NCBI GenBank assembly: GCA_034401795.1 | Contig: CM067369.1 | Location: 88,455,923 to 88,519,922 of the forward strand | Source of the DNA: Chaetoderma sp. LZ-2023a | Lineage: Eukaryota > Mollusca > Caudofoveata > Chaetodermatida > Chaetodermatidae | DNA: 64,000 bases | Direction: 5' to 3' | In this document: positions 34,369 through 46,854 of the stretch, piece after piece | Layout of the letters: each line of letters opens with the position of its first letter | Position numbering within the stretch: the first letter of the stretch is position 1 | Made by a program: the position numbers and the translations under genes | Notes under the pieces: model-generated | The model's input: the letters and a program-made list of their open reading frames with translations, nothing else | Database searches by the model: none | Told to the model about the DNA's origin: nothing

Positions 34369-35382
34369 GAGCACATTTTGGCTACAAACCTCATTGAAGG
34401 CACGAGGCACTTTAAAGTCAAATGGCAAGGTAACTTTCCAAATTCATGGGAGGCACAAGATAATATTTCAGAAGCCATATTACGAGCATGCTGCAAAAAC
34501 AGAAAACAAAAGGGTAAGAAACGTAAGCATCCACCTCCAAAAACCTTTCCAGCAGCAACATATTATAATGCACCCACAATCACAACAGTAGGTACATACA
34601 AGAATATTGCACACAATGAATCTATACTAAAACCAGAAGAGAAAATGGAGACTATCAACAAAATCGTAGCTAGTTCAATAATAAATGGAATCACATGTTA
34701 CAAATGTAACTTCGAACAAACAGAATGGCTCCCCATTTGGAACCTAGGCGAAGGTTCACTACATAAATTGTATGCAAATCTGGATAGAAAGGAAAGGGAA
34801 AGGGCTGAACACAACAATAGAGATCTACAGCCACACAGGAATGACACAAATCGATACACCTATTATCAAGACGTTAATTATAACAGATCATATAATCAAC
34901 AGGAAACTTATAAATATGCTCAATTCAATGATTATAATGGTTCATCACAGGGTAGACATAAATATGTTGAAAGGTCAAATGATCAGGTGAAAACAAATAA
35001 ATATTGTGACTGTAATGAGTGCTACAATTTGTCTAAAGGTCAATATTGAAACAAACAGCGGTCAAATGATCAAAGAAATGAAGATTGTGTTTGCAACAAG
35101 TGCTACAATTCATCACAGAATAAATCCAATAATAGATGGTCAAATGCTAAAAATAACAAAAACAAATGTGAATGTAATGTATGTTCTCAGGTGACTTATG
35201 CGAATACAATAAATACATATAGCAAACACCTTAAATATCTGGATGATCTGGCAAGCAGAGCACAAGAGAAATTAACTAATGGGCAGGCCACGTGGACTGA
35301 TATAGAGTTTCTAATGCAAAAAATGAAGAGCTTAACAGCCTCACCAGAACAATGGGCAAACCCCAGAAAAACCCTGCAGTAG
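34369..35382 (+). pseudogene. Gypsy C-terminal tail: two chromodomain-like segments and CxCNxC repeats
   Basis: One frame, interrupted by a single TGA at 35047-35049. Counting from 34378: a chromodomain at residues 1-37 (HFKVKWQG, then SWEAQDNI, aromatic cage residues Phe12, Trp16 and Trp24); a basic linker (KNRKQKGKKRKH, 40-51); a second chromodomain-like stretch at 93-140 (INKIVASSIINGITCYKCNF, then TEWLPIWNL); an Asn/Tyr/Gln-rich section (148-198); then CDCNEC, CVCNKC and CECNVC starting at 35005, 35086 and 35167, exactly 27 codons apart. The last part (LDDLASRAQEKL...) is helical. Chromodomains guide chromovirus integration to marked chromatin. The Cys motifs look metal-binding; their role is unknown. 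Confidence 0.7.
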
Positions 35383-35640
35383 GAGATTTTCTGAAGAAGA
35401 GATTACAATCAATGAATTAGGTGCATCTTGAAGGAAAGCCCACAATGCCCAAAGCAGACCATCTCTCATTGATCAATACTATTGCTAGATGATATATAAG
35501 ATATTGTAGAATAATTTAATTACATGGCACTGCTAATGAAAATCATAGTATCCAGTAATAAAAGGTGATATGTATCGCATAGTGTATCATATTTAAGCTA
35601 TATGTTTATTAGATCTGATAATAATCAAGTGATGTTTATG

Positions 35641-37620
<1,980 letters not shown>

Positions 37621-37654
37621 GGACAGGCGATGGTTCTTTCAGTTTTCAACTAAA

Positions 37655-37790
37655 ATTGCCACTATAAACAGCAACATCGCCCAGACAAATTAGTTTCAAA
37701 ATATTCAACAGCTTACCCGTATAGTTTTCAACAGCTTACCCGTATAGTTTTCTGGAAATTGCTAGTCAGGGAGGGATATAAGTATTTTGA
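37655..37790 (-). repeat. R2 fragment with short tandem duplication
   Basis: GCAACATCGCCCAGACAAAT and TTAGTTTCAAAATATTCAAC of R2, followed by two copies of CAACAGCTTACCCGTATAGT (about 37707-37752). Confidence 0.6.
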
Positions 37791-37904
37791 GGCACTGCTG
37801 ACACGAGAAGCGTTAGTTCAGTACACATTCTGTTTAAAATGTGTTTCATAATTATCTACAACATATAATCGTCAATTATAATAATTAATTGTATTTATTA
37901 ATTA

Positions 37905-39947
37905 GTAACTGATTCAGAATTTACGCCCTAGTAGGTACAGTATAGTTCTGAAATAACGTACCATGTTTTCAAACTAAACCGTACTGTTGAATATTATGAA
38001 CATAATGGAACTTTCCAGTTTTAGCTATTCCCCGCCCATCTCTAGCTAAGCTCCACCCACACTTCGCCCGTTTTGAGATTGATCCATAACTATCAAACTC
38101 CAGAAAACTATACAGGGAAGCTGTTGAATCTTTTGAAACTAATTATGCGAGGTGCTGTTGTCAGCAACAGCGCCCAGTCAAATTAGTTTCAAAATATTTA
38201 ACAGCATGTTTATTAAATAGTACAGACATGCAATTCGTACAACGCTTTAGTCCGGAACCAATTATGCGTTCGTGGCAAACTTTATTACGTCATTCATGAC
38301 GTCATTGATTATGACATCAACCTCGCGTCTTGTGATGGATTCATAAATTTGAAAGGGTCATTAGATTGGAAGATATTTCTGCTTATGCACTTCTCTTTAA
38401 CAAGCATGATTCTGTTTTGTTTTGAAAGAGTATTCGCTTATTAATGAGTTGTACCGGAATTGCAGGTGGATATTATTAATATTTTGAGAAGTTTCTCGCT
38501 TAACAAAAACTGCCGTGGTAACCTAAGAGTTTTAACCAATCAAATTGCATTTGTCATAGAAGTTTGCTCAACTGAGAAATTTATTCCACGCTATAAAATC
38601 CACCAGGCCTAGGGAAGGAAGTCACACTCGCGCGATTGAAGAAAGTCACATGCTATATGTTATGGGACCTCTAGAGCTGGTACATAGAATACAATAGAGG
38701 GATTCATATTAGCTATGCCCCGCCCATTTCTAGCTAACCTCCGCCCACATTATGCGTATTGAAATCAATTTATATACTCTGAGTCCTGAATTCCCAGAAT
38801 CCCAATCTCAATGTAACTATACAGGTACGTTGTTGAACATTTTGAAACTAATTTGACTACAGGCTGTTGCTGCCTATCGGAGCAACGGTGCCCAATCAAA
38901 TTACTTTCAAAATATTCAGCAGAATGTTTATTAAATAGTAAAAAAACATACAATTCGTAAGCTTGACTGACTTTCCAATGTTCAGGATTCAGGTCGATAC
39001 GTCGCCAAATAATGTGACGTCAATTTTTGTGCGACTTAATTGATTATGACGTCATATAATTGGGTGACAGATCATGCCTCGATTCAATGTGTATGTGACA
39101 GTGTCCTGCGATTACTGCAGTCGAGTGTGACTGCGACCACAGACATGGCTTTCAACGCCAATAGTTGATCAACCCTTTATGGTCAATAGCGAGTACACAG
39201 CATTCACACTCTTGTCCAGTGACTAGCCCGTTTGTCATGTCCTGAATGTAGATATTTTTTATCCTACGAATGATGGATTTGTGATCGCTGAATCTCAATT
39301 TCCATAAAACTATACATGTAAGCTGTTGAATATTCTGAGACTGATTTGACTTGGTGCTGTTGCTGCCTTTTATGCCTATGGCAGCAACATCGTCCAGTCA
39401 AATTAGTTTCAAAATATTAAACAGCATGTTTATTAAATAGTAATGACATACAATTCGTACAACAATGCTTAGTCCATCATTAATTATGTGTTCGTGATGA
39501 GCATAGCTATGTCATTTATGACGCAATTGATTATGGCGTCATCCAATACATCACGGGCCACAGAAAACGAACCCTTCTATTTCTTAATGTTTCAAACTAA
39601 ATTTTTTTCAAATTATCGTTAGTCACACTTCAGACATGGTGCTGTAGAGAAAGAATTTTAAAAACGAGGTCGAACAAATATACTTTCGACAAAAAATATA
39701 AATTTATTTTTTGAAAAATATGTCCTAGTCATTCCAGTGGCAAATCTAAAAAAGTGTTTCTCTTGGCCTGCAAATTGTCATTCGGCATGAAAAGGGTAAG
39801 CAAGACGATGACAAAAGCGACAATATGTTTTGGCTGTATATCAAATCAAGTCACCAGTACCCTAATACATCATGGGCATATTATCCCAGCTTACAAAGGT
39901 AACGCAGAGACATTGAAAAGCAATTTACATCGTTATTGACCAGAGGA
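37905..39947 (+). repeat. Segmental duplication block 2a (partner 2.505-5.112 kb)
   Basis: Collinear with block 1a. R2 copies lie at 38011-38355 (CTTTCCAG start), 38690-39050 and 39290-39560, and an R1 half copy at about 39700-39800. It lacks the 3267-3676 MITE. TGACGTCA occurs near 38291, 39014 and 39043. No gene seen. Confidence 0.75.
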
Positions 39948-40574
39948 AATGCTCTTATTTACCGTTCCTCTAGGTAGTAAAGGGAGATAACTAGTATGCC
40001 GTTAGTTCATCTTGGTCAAGGAGAATTAACTCCCTTCACATAAGAAAGCTTCAGATCGTAAGGTGAAATTCCAGTTCTTGAATGCAGACAGACAAATGAT
40101 ACTAAAAATATCTCCTAACTGTCCTTCAGAAGAGACGGAAAGAAGTTGTGCCCACCTACCTGGCATGCCCTTTCTCCTCCGAACACATGTCAACTGTTGC
40201 ATTAGTAGTACGACAGTCACGATCTAATATATCTTGTGGATTTCTAGTAGCTCATAAGAGGATTGATCAGGACGTGGCCGACAGTTGGACTGATCACTCA
40301 TCTGTTGACTGGTGTGTCCTTTGCCTTATGAGACCCAGCATCCGAATATCCTACCGCCAATATACATCAGGGATAGATATGGTATAAATGTGTTATGAAA
40401 TATTATGAAATATATGAAATAACAGACTTACGACAACAAATGCTTTAACGTGCACAAATCTGGTCATTTATTTTTGCATTGGTGGCGCTAAGAGAGAAGC
40501 GTTACTAAAAATAAGAGCAACGTCATGGCGACAATATGCATGCTATTAAGTTGAGAAATACGGAATGCCCAGCC
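39948..40574 (+). repeat. Segmental duplication block 2b (partner 8.626-9.205 kb)
   Basis: It opens GGAAATGCTCTTATTTACCG like its partner and ends in AATACGGAATGCCCAGCC, where Polinton B sequence starts. No recognisable gene. Confidence 0.75.
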
Positions 40575-41475
40575 CAAACACAATCGCCATCAGTGGTGCC
40601 TCCTACACTGCCGCCGCCAAGAGCATGGGTAAATGTGTTACACTAATGGAGGCCGTGGTTCTAGGGCTAGTAACGAGTGCAATGGCTGAGATCATCGTTG
40701 CCTACGTTTAAAACCTCTGAATAGTGAGAGATGGATCACGAGACCCCTGCAGCATATTAGGCTTCGCATGCCGGAAGGCGGTGTGTAGCCCATAGGCGAG
40801 CATGCGGACTGAGGATTGCCAATGCCCGGGAATGGTGGACCGCCCACAAGGCGTGCCCCTGCAAAGAGGGCCAGTACCCTGAGCACTGCTACCTATTTTC
40901 TTGGCCGACTGCGTGGTCCTCCTATGCCCAACTATTTCACTGGAGGTATGACTAGTAGGTTTAAGCCGTCTGTATATAGCACTATGCCTTTGGCACTCAC
41001 AGACCTAGAAAGCAAAGAGCTAGGCGATCTTGCTCACTTGGGCGAGGAACGCCTCGGTTCAGAGGACACTGTTGCCCCTATTTTCTTCCTAGACTTCGAC
41101 GATGAGGATGGCCTCAACGATGAGGACGGCTCCAACGATGAGGCTGGAGTCATCAAGGTTATTGCTGAGGCCTTTGCTGGGGCATTTGCTGAGGCTGTCC
41201 TCGCTACAGTTGCGAGTGGGGTGGCCGAACACTGTCTTGGAATAACTCACCCCATCCCAAAGATCGCTGTCAGTGGTGCCTCCTACATTGCCGCCGCCAA
41301 GATCATGGGTGAACCTATTACACTAATGGAGGCCACGGTTCTAGGGCTAGTAGGAGGTTTACGCCGTCTGTATATGTCACTCACAGACCTAGAAAGCAAA
41401 GAGCTAGGCGATCTTGCTCACTTGGGCGAGGCACGCGTCGGTTCAGAGGACACTGTTGCCCTATCTCCTTCCTAG
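40575..41475 (+). pseudogene. Polinton small-gene region with internal partial duplication
   Basis: 40575-40713 and about 41225-41360 are two copies of the hydrophobic C-terminal segment (SGASY.AAAKI.G..ITLMEA), and 40978-41080 and 41370-41475 are two copies of the LTDLESKELGDLAHLGE start. An open frame from 40816 to 41475 (219 codons) fuses these pieces, so it is a rearranged product, not an original gene. A Pro/Arg-rich stretch (GNGGPPTRRAPAKRAS) precedes it. Confidence 0.55.
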
Positions 41476-41589
41476 ACTTCAATGCAAATGGAGACCCGCA
41501 GGAGATCTGAGGTACCATCCCAGCCCGAGATCTCATCGGGAACACTGATACGGTAGGACAATCGGCCATTAACACGGCCAAGACTGTAT

Positions 41590-41872
41590 ACAGTATATGG
41601 GCATCAAGGAGAGGGCGACGATGCTCGGTATGCTCGGAGTCGATGAGGTTTGAGCCATCAAGGTTATTGCTGAGTCCTTTGCACAGGACCTGGTTAAGGA
41701 TCTCCTGAAATCGCGGAGCTCATTCCAACAGGATGGTGAGAATCTCAAGATAGGCACCATCGGCCTGAGGAATATCACTATCGATGGCAAAAAAGGTGCT
41801 ACCGCCAGCGTCCAGCTACCAGAGGTGAAGAAGTCAGGGTTTTTATGTTTGCCCTTTAAGACCACACGATAG
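41590..41872 (+). pseudogene. Polinton gene homologous to 30386-30658
   Basis: It matches copy A in its C-terminal region (DLVKDLLKSRSSFQQDGENL, then EVKKSG) but has a stop and shifts near 41650. Function unknown. Confidence 0.5.
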
Positions 41873-41874
41873 TC

Positions 41875-42153
41875 ATGGCTTCCTGTGCATGTATCATGCA
41901 GATACTGGATGTACTAGACACTGTGGGTGCTGACACAGGCCCTCTACGCTATCTTCTCAGCTGCTGCTGGGATTTCATGCTTGACGCCTCCATCGCATCC
42001 CTCGCATCTGCTGGAGGTGCAGGGTTCGCCATTCTGCAGGCGAAAGGGCTGGTGCAGAAAGTACTGCCATTTAGTCTCCCAGACATAGACAAGGCTACCG
42101 CCGACCATGTGCTAACCATCATCCGCACGCATGTCTGTACCTTTCGACAGTAG
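41875..42153 (+). CDS. Polinton small protein of unknown function (copy B)
   Basis: 92 residues, open, homologous to the 94-residue frame at 30664. The shared CWDFMLDASIAS and LPDID segments and the same overlap with the ATPase start suggest a real conserved gene. No domain recognised. Confidence 0.55.
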   Translation: MASCACIMQILDVLDTVGADTGPLRYLLSCCWDFMLDASIASLASAGGAGFAILQAKGLVQKVLPFSLPDIDKATADHVLTIIRTHVCTFRQ

Positions 42154-42795
42154 GCCGGCCGATGCTGGCCAGGTGCTGCTGATCATTGTCCCGTCAGGAC
42201 ATGGGAAAAACATCTTGCTGTGTGCTCTCCTGGCCGAACATCTACACTCTCAATACATCCTTCTGGTGTCTGACTCCGCTGCTGAGGCGGTTGACAGTAA
42301 TGATCAATGGTACAATGGTCCAATCACCAGGACGCAGAACCGGCAAGCACTGATGGAGAAGCTGCTGGCAGCCCGACTGACAGAACCACAGGTTCTAGTT
42401 ATCGATGACCCTCAAAATGGACCAGAAGACAGTCACCTACCTCAGCAACATCACCAGGCACATCCGGCACACAAAGATAACTGTCTTCATCCTCTTTCAG
42501 AAGTACATCCGCGAGATCTCACCGGACATCAGCCACAATGCCCGGTTGCTATACTTCAGCTCCAAGTGTGGACGTGCCCTGCTCGAGACCATATAAGACA
42601 GGCTAACCCTCAAGGAAACCAAAGGGGACTTTATCGCAGGTGTACAGAGAGCAGCTGATCTGTACCGCTTCATCTTCAGCAACAAGGAGACAGGTGAGCT
42701 GTTACACTTCAAGTCATCTCTGGAAAAGGCGCAGACCTTCACCTACAAGCTGAATCCAGCCAGGAAACTAGCCTTCTCCATGTGTCATCGCTGAC
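42131..42795 (+). pseudogene. Polinton packaging ATPase, copy B
   Basis: P-loop PSGHGKNILL and Walker B VLVIDDPQN are clear. A one-base shift at about 42408-42418, just after Walker B, moves the rest (MDQKTVTYLSNITRHIRHTK, ILFQKYIREI) into another frame, and a TAA at 42595-42597 interrupts again before KETKGDFIAGVQ. Packaging motor of the Maverick virion by family knowledge; inactive here. Confidence 0.78.
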
Positions 42796-42825
42796 AGACT
42801 GTCGCAGCTGCCGCAACTATTTTTT

Positions 42826-43713
42826 TCATTCCTCAGAAGGCTGAGGTACTTCGTCCGAGGTCTCCGCTACTTCGTCATTTGCTTGAGGACCTTCGTCAGA
42901 AGCTTGAGGAACTTCGTCAGAAGCTTGAGTAATTTCGTCAGTTTCGTCAGAAGCCTGTTTCTGAAACTCTATCCACTGAGGGTCAGATTCTAGGACTCTC
43001 TTCTTCTGGAACTTCTCACGGAAGATCCACTTTGTCCATGCACGACGAGCATCTGACTTGCGAGTGGATTTGATGAGGTGGTCCTGGTAGTTATCTGGGA
43101 ATTTCAGATATGCTGGCAGATTACTGGCCAATCTCTTGCGCCCTCTTTCATTGAAGATGTGCTCAACAGCCTCCTTGTGGTAAACAGTGAGCCCCTCCTG
43201 AGTACCTTCTGCATTACCGGTGTCGTGGCTCTCCGCTTAAGCGGCACTGACCTCCTCCCTGAGGTAGTTATTTGCTCCAGACTGGAGGCTATCCAGCATA
43301 TCTCGCTCTTTATGGCTATGGAGGCTAAATCCGGCAGCCCACTTTTCGACCATTCGTAGATCTTTGGGTTCGACCCTCGCCCTTTGGAGGGCTAGAATAA
43401 CAGAACTGTTGGTTTGGGCCACAGGTAGGTTGAGTGCCCTGCCCTGGGCGCCGCCAAACTTCCAGTAGCGTATCCGAGTCAGGAGTTTTTCTGTACTATG
43501 AGCTGGCACTCCTTCCTCTATGATGGCCAGTATCTCCGCATCAGACGGAGGTGTGACCTTGGCTAGCTCGTGGATAATGTTGATGTCACGAAGCAGTCCT
43601 CGGACCCTGTCACAGTTGGACAGTGCACGCCGTGGCTGTCGTGATGACTGTCATGCCGACTTGTCCTGCTGCCTATATACAATCTGCTGGAGAGCTTTAC
43701 CGAACATGGCAGC
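42826..43713 (-). pseudogene. Polinton minus-strand charged protein (copy B)
   Basis: It starts near 43713 (MFGKALQQIVY), is broken near 43660, then open at 43509-43237 (STEKLLTRIRYWKFGGAQGR) and 43131-42826 (QWIEFQKQ), and ends in repeats of (A/T)SDEVPQ. The homologue of 32457-31528 has the same C-terminal repeat style. Function unknown. Confidence 0.55.
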
Positions 43714-43746
43714 CGTTTAAAACCTCTATATACCCAGACCTTAAAC

Positions 43747-44567
43747 ATGCTGAAGTATGTGCAACATCCAGATGGGGCCATTGAACCCGCGACATGGCAC
43801 CACACTGATCCTCGGAAGGACCTCTGATGGTCATTCGACCCAGTATACACGATGAGAACCCGTTGTCCGCTGCTGGGAAGTACATCGACTTTGCAATCTC
43901 GGCACAGATCCACGAGATTAAGAGCATGACACTCGAGTTCAAGCTTCAGAGCACAACATAACAGACGGTAGAGCTTCTGCAGGTTCTGAGCAGGTGGGAG
44001 ATCGTGCAGAGCAACATCACCGTGGACACCACCTACGTGAACGATGAGTACCGAGTCCTAGGTCCGCTGGCTCGTGGACCAACCTTCTATGCGAAGGGAA
44101 AGGGGCAGTACGCTGTGGGGTGCAACGATGGGTTCACGGAATTCACACTACAGGTAAGTGTCGAGATGCCCATGGCAGTTCCACTCTTAACCCTCCTCGA
44201 GAACACACACGTTGATCTGGCTGCCATGCAGGATCAGCTCTTCCTACGGGTGTACACTGAGCGGCTCGCAGATGTGATGATGAATGCTCCAAGATTTCAT
44301 GTCTGGCATGACGAGAATGACCAGGAGCTGAAACAAACAGGTTCCAAACAGCGGATCGTGCATGTAGAGCAAGAACACCAGCAGGTCCAAGCCACAGCTA
44401 TCCAACAGGGAGAGCTGACATTGCATCGTGGGGTATTGGACTGTGTCGCTGTTGGGGTCCTGGTTCAGAAGGGAGGAGTCATCCAGCAGGTGGATACGCT
44501 AGACGACATCAAGCTTGTGGTTGCTGGGACCAATGTTCTTGGTGAGGTACGCGAGCTGGCTCTATAG
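43747..44567 (+). pseudogene. Polinton capsid-type protein (copy B)
   Basis: It starts MLKYVQHPDGAIEP. The first third is frame-broken (stop or shift near 43827 and 43960), then open from 44004 to 44567 (TTYVNDEYRVLGPLARGP, KGKGQYAVG, LFLRVYTERLADVMM, C-terminus REVEAL-like ending VRELAL). About 274 residues overall. By length and place beside the ATPase it is probably a minor (single jelly-roll) capsid protein; this is inference. Confidence 0.5.
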
Positions 44568-44802
44568 ACAGAGAACTAAGTCACCACCTCAGGGACATCC
44601 CACATAATCATGGCAACCGGCTCAGCTTCAACATCAGAAACCTCATAGCTGAGACTCGCTCATTAGGTGTGACGGTACTCTACGTTGGCTATGCTAAGGT
44701 ATGCATGTCGAACACATCAGGTATTCAGCTTGAGCGTGCATAGAGCACGACTCCTGTCGTCACAGCTGCAGCTGCCACCACTACTATAAGTTCTGCTGTC
44801 TT
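44568..44802. other. Spacer within Polinton B
   Basis: No recognised gene. Confidence 0.35.
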
Positions 44803-45101
44803 CTGACCTGTCGATGCTTCATAGTCGAGCGCTGGCTCAGCTTTTTTACAGCCTCGTAGTACTCATCGAGACTCTCATCTGCTTCTTTGATGCTCTCGTT
44901 GGCCAGAGATCAGAGTTGTCGTCGGCATGCCTCCCTCTGGCGCATATGTTCGAGGGCTTTGCTGTGCCCAAACTTCTTAGACAGCTTCTCCATCACCTGG
45001 TTATGACGTCCACGCTCGACCTCTGCCGCCTTCTTGTCGCCGAAGCTGAGTCCCCAGTTCGCTAAGGCAAACATGCCCGCATTCAAGATTGCGGATGCCA
45101 T
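44803..45101 (-). pseudogene. Polinton small coiled-coil protein
   Basis: MASAILNAGMFALANWGLSF start, then charged heptad-like helix (KKAAEVERGRHNQVMEKLSK). A TGA at 44910-44912 stops it, and the same frame continues with ANESIKEADESLDEYYEAVK. Function unknown; a structural role is possible. Confidence 0.5.
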
Positions 45102-45161
45102 ACTATAGACTATAGTTTAAAGCTACTATATAGCTTCCCCCAGCGACGGATCCCCAGAGGG

Positions 45162-45575
45162 ATGTATGAACCAAAGGCTTATGAAGATCCAGTCGAGGAT
45201 TTAGATGACGAGGACTATGATGAGGAGGATTATGATCCAGACTATGATGTCGGTGGTGAGTATGATGATGTAGAGCCTGAATCCCGCAAGCTAGTACACA
45301 GAATGAAAGGAATCTATTGCACTTACTTAAAAGGTTCTATCGGGCCGCTGGCAGCAGTTGGGGCTCTGATCGCTCTGTTCATAACAAAGGCTGGCGAGAC
45401 AGCCCGCAAGATCGCCAACAATGCTCTCCATGGTGTGGAGAAGATTTCTGAAGCCATACCAGCCATCGCCTCAGGAATAGGTACGTTCTTCAGAGTCGTA
45501 GGCCCTTGGCTACCATACATTGCCATAGCATTCGCGGCCATCTGGGCCACCGAACATTTAAGCCATACTATATAA
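45162..45575 (+). CDS. Polinton acidic membrane protein, intact
   Basis: 137 residues, open and complete. Residues 1-45 are strongly acidic (DLDDEDYDEEDYDPDYD), followed by two hydrophobic segments (about 62-78, GPLAAVGALIALFI; about 116-131, WLPYIAIAFAAIWA) with an amphipathic Ala-rich helix between them. It lies just upstream of the integrase. I do not recognise a family. It may be a virion membrane or membrane-lytic protein, by analogy of layout only. Confidence 0.6.
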   Translation: MYEPKAYEDPVEDLDDEDYDEEDYDPDYDVGGEYDDVEPESRKLVHRMKGIYCTYLKGSIGPLAAVGALIALFITKAGETARKIANNALHGVEKISEAIPAIASGIGTFFRVVGPWLPYIAIAFAAIWATEHLSHTI

Positions 45576-45859
45576 GGATGGCGTCTCTGTACGACCTTGT
45601 CAAGACACTTATGATTGGTCGATAAACTACGGTTCAGTGATGATCCAGCAGAGATTAGACGCCAGTGTACGGTGGTGTTTGAGGAGGTCTTCAGTAATGG
45701 TCGAATGAATGACTGCCATCTGTTCGTCTGTTTAGAGTTCACCTAGGCGGTGCGTGACAGGACGGGAGTGGACGTCAGTGATGAAATCACCCAGACCGTG
45801 CATGACAGGATGGCAGAGGACGTCAATGATGAAATCCGGGAGCTTATCAACCATCTTTC

Positions 45860-46844
45860 TTGAGGAACTCTACTATCTGCCTGGTGGATATTACCATGGG
45901 CACCTCAACTACTCGAGGCTGCACACCGCAAGGGCCACAACTTCACATTGGAGACAGTTAGCCAGTGGCTCAGCCACCAGGCGATGTGGCAGATATACAG
46001 ACCTCGTCCACAGCACATCAGGCATGCCCATTTCGATGAAACTGTCCCGAACAGAGTTCACCAGGCAGATGTTCTATTCCTTCCACATGACTCGATTGGT
46101 CGTAAGACCTACAAGTATGCCTTCACCGTCGTCGATGTCGCCAGCAGGTACAAGACTGAAGTACCACTCACAGACAAGTCAGCTGGCCAGGTGGCCCAGG
46201 CATTCTAGGGTATCTACGAGGCTTCGAAAAATCCCCTCCAGTGGCCGGAATTGTTGCAGATGGATGAGGGTAAGGAGTTCAGAGATGAGACTGCAGCCCC
46301 CATGTGGAAACACGGGGTGGAAGTTAGGCGAGGCGAGGTAGGGCATCACCATGCCCAGGCTAACATTGAGTGGTGGAATCGGACACTGGCAGAGAGACTG
46401 TTCACACACCAATACGCCCAGGAAATGGCCGCGCCGAGTGAACGTTCTAGAGTATGGGTGAGAGGGCTGCCTGGTGTGGTGGAGAGATCCAATGCCGAGG
46501 TTACTAGGCTAATCGGGAAGAAGTTGGTAGAGGATATCAGTCACTCTGCTGTTGCCAGTCACAGCTCTAGAGGAGCGAACACGGGAGAGGAGTGCCTACC
46601 ACCTGATGCTCTGGTTCGGTACAAGTATGAGCCTGGTGAGCTGGAAGGGGGTCGACGCTGTGCAACAGATCCTAACTGGTCGATAGATGTTTACAGGCTT
46701 GATAGGTATGTGGAGGTGGAGGGGCAGCCTACACTGTACTACCGGGCACGCCAGCACAGAGTGCCTAGGCGACCATTTGTCGTAGAAGAGCTTCAGTTAG
46801 TCCCTGCAGACACACAGCTACCACCACCTAGGGTGCTAACATGA
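45860..46844 (+). pseudogene. Polinton retroviral-type integrase
   Basis: The N-terminal part (ELYYLPGGYYHGH at about 45870) is in another frame from the core, with a shift near 45935-45950. The core has QADVLFLPHD (first Asp), a VDVASRYK block, LQMDEGKEF (second Asp, about 46260) and NIEWWNRTLAERL (catalytic Glu, about 46369). TAG at 46206-46208 interrupts the same frame. The C-terminal part (about 46600-46844) includes YKYEPGELEGG and YRLDRYVEVEGQPTLYYRAR. It cuts and joins element ends in Mavericks. Inactive as seen. Confidence 0.82.
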
Positions 46845-46854
46845 TACTCGATGG

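Larger units (their letters stand above)
33016..35640 (+). mobile_element. Ty3/Gypsy retrotransposon, 3' part of pol
   Basis: It runs from the end of the HHCC zinc-binding region of integrase (GMYKDIKYYIKSC) through the DDE core, GPY/F module, chromodomain and a long unusual tail. Gag, protease, reverse transcriptase and LTRs are not found. It joins Polinton fragment A directly at its 5' side. The right end is uncertain; no coding sequence is seen after 35382. Confidence 0.82.
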
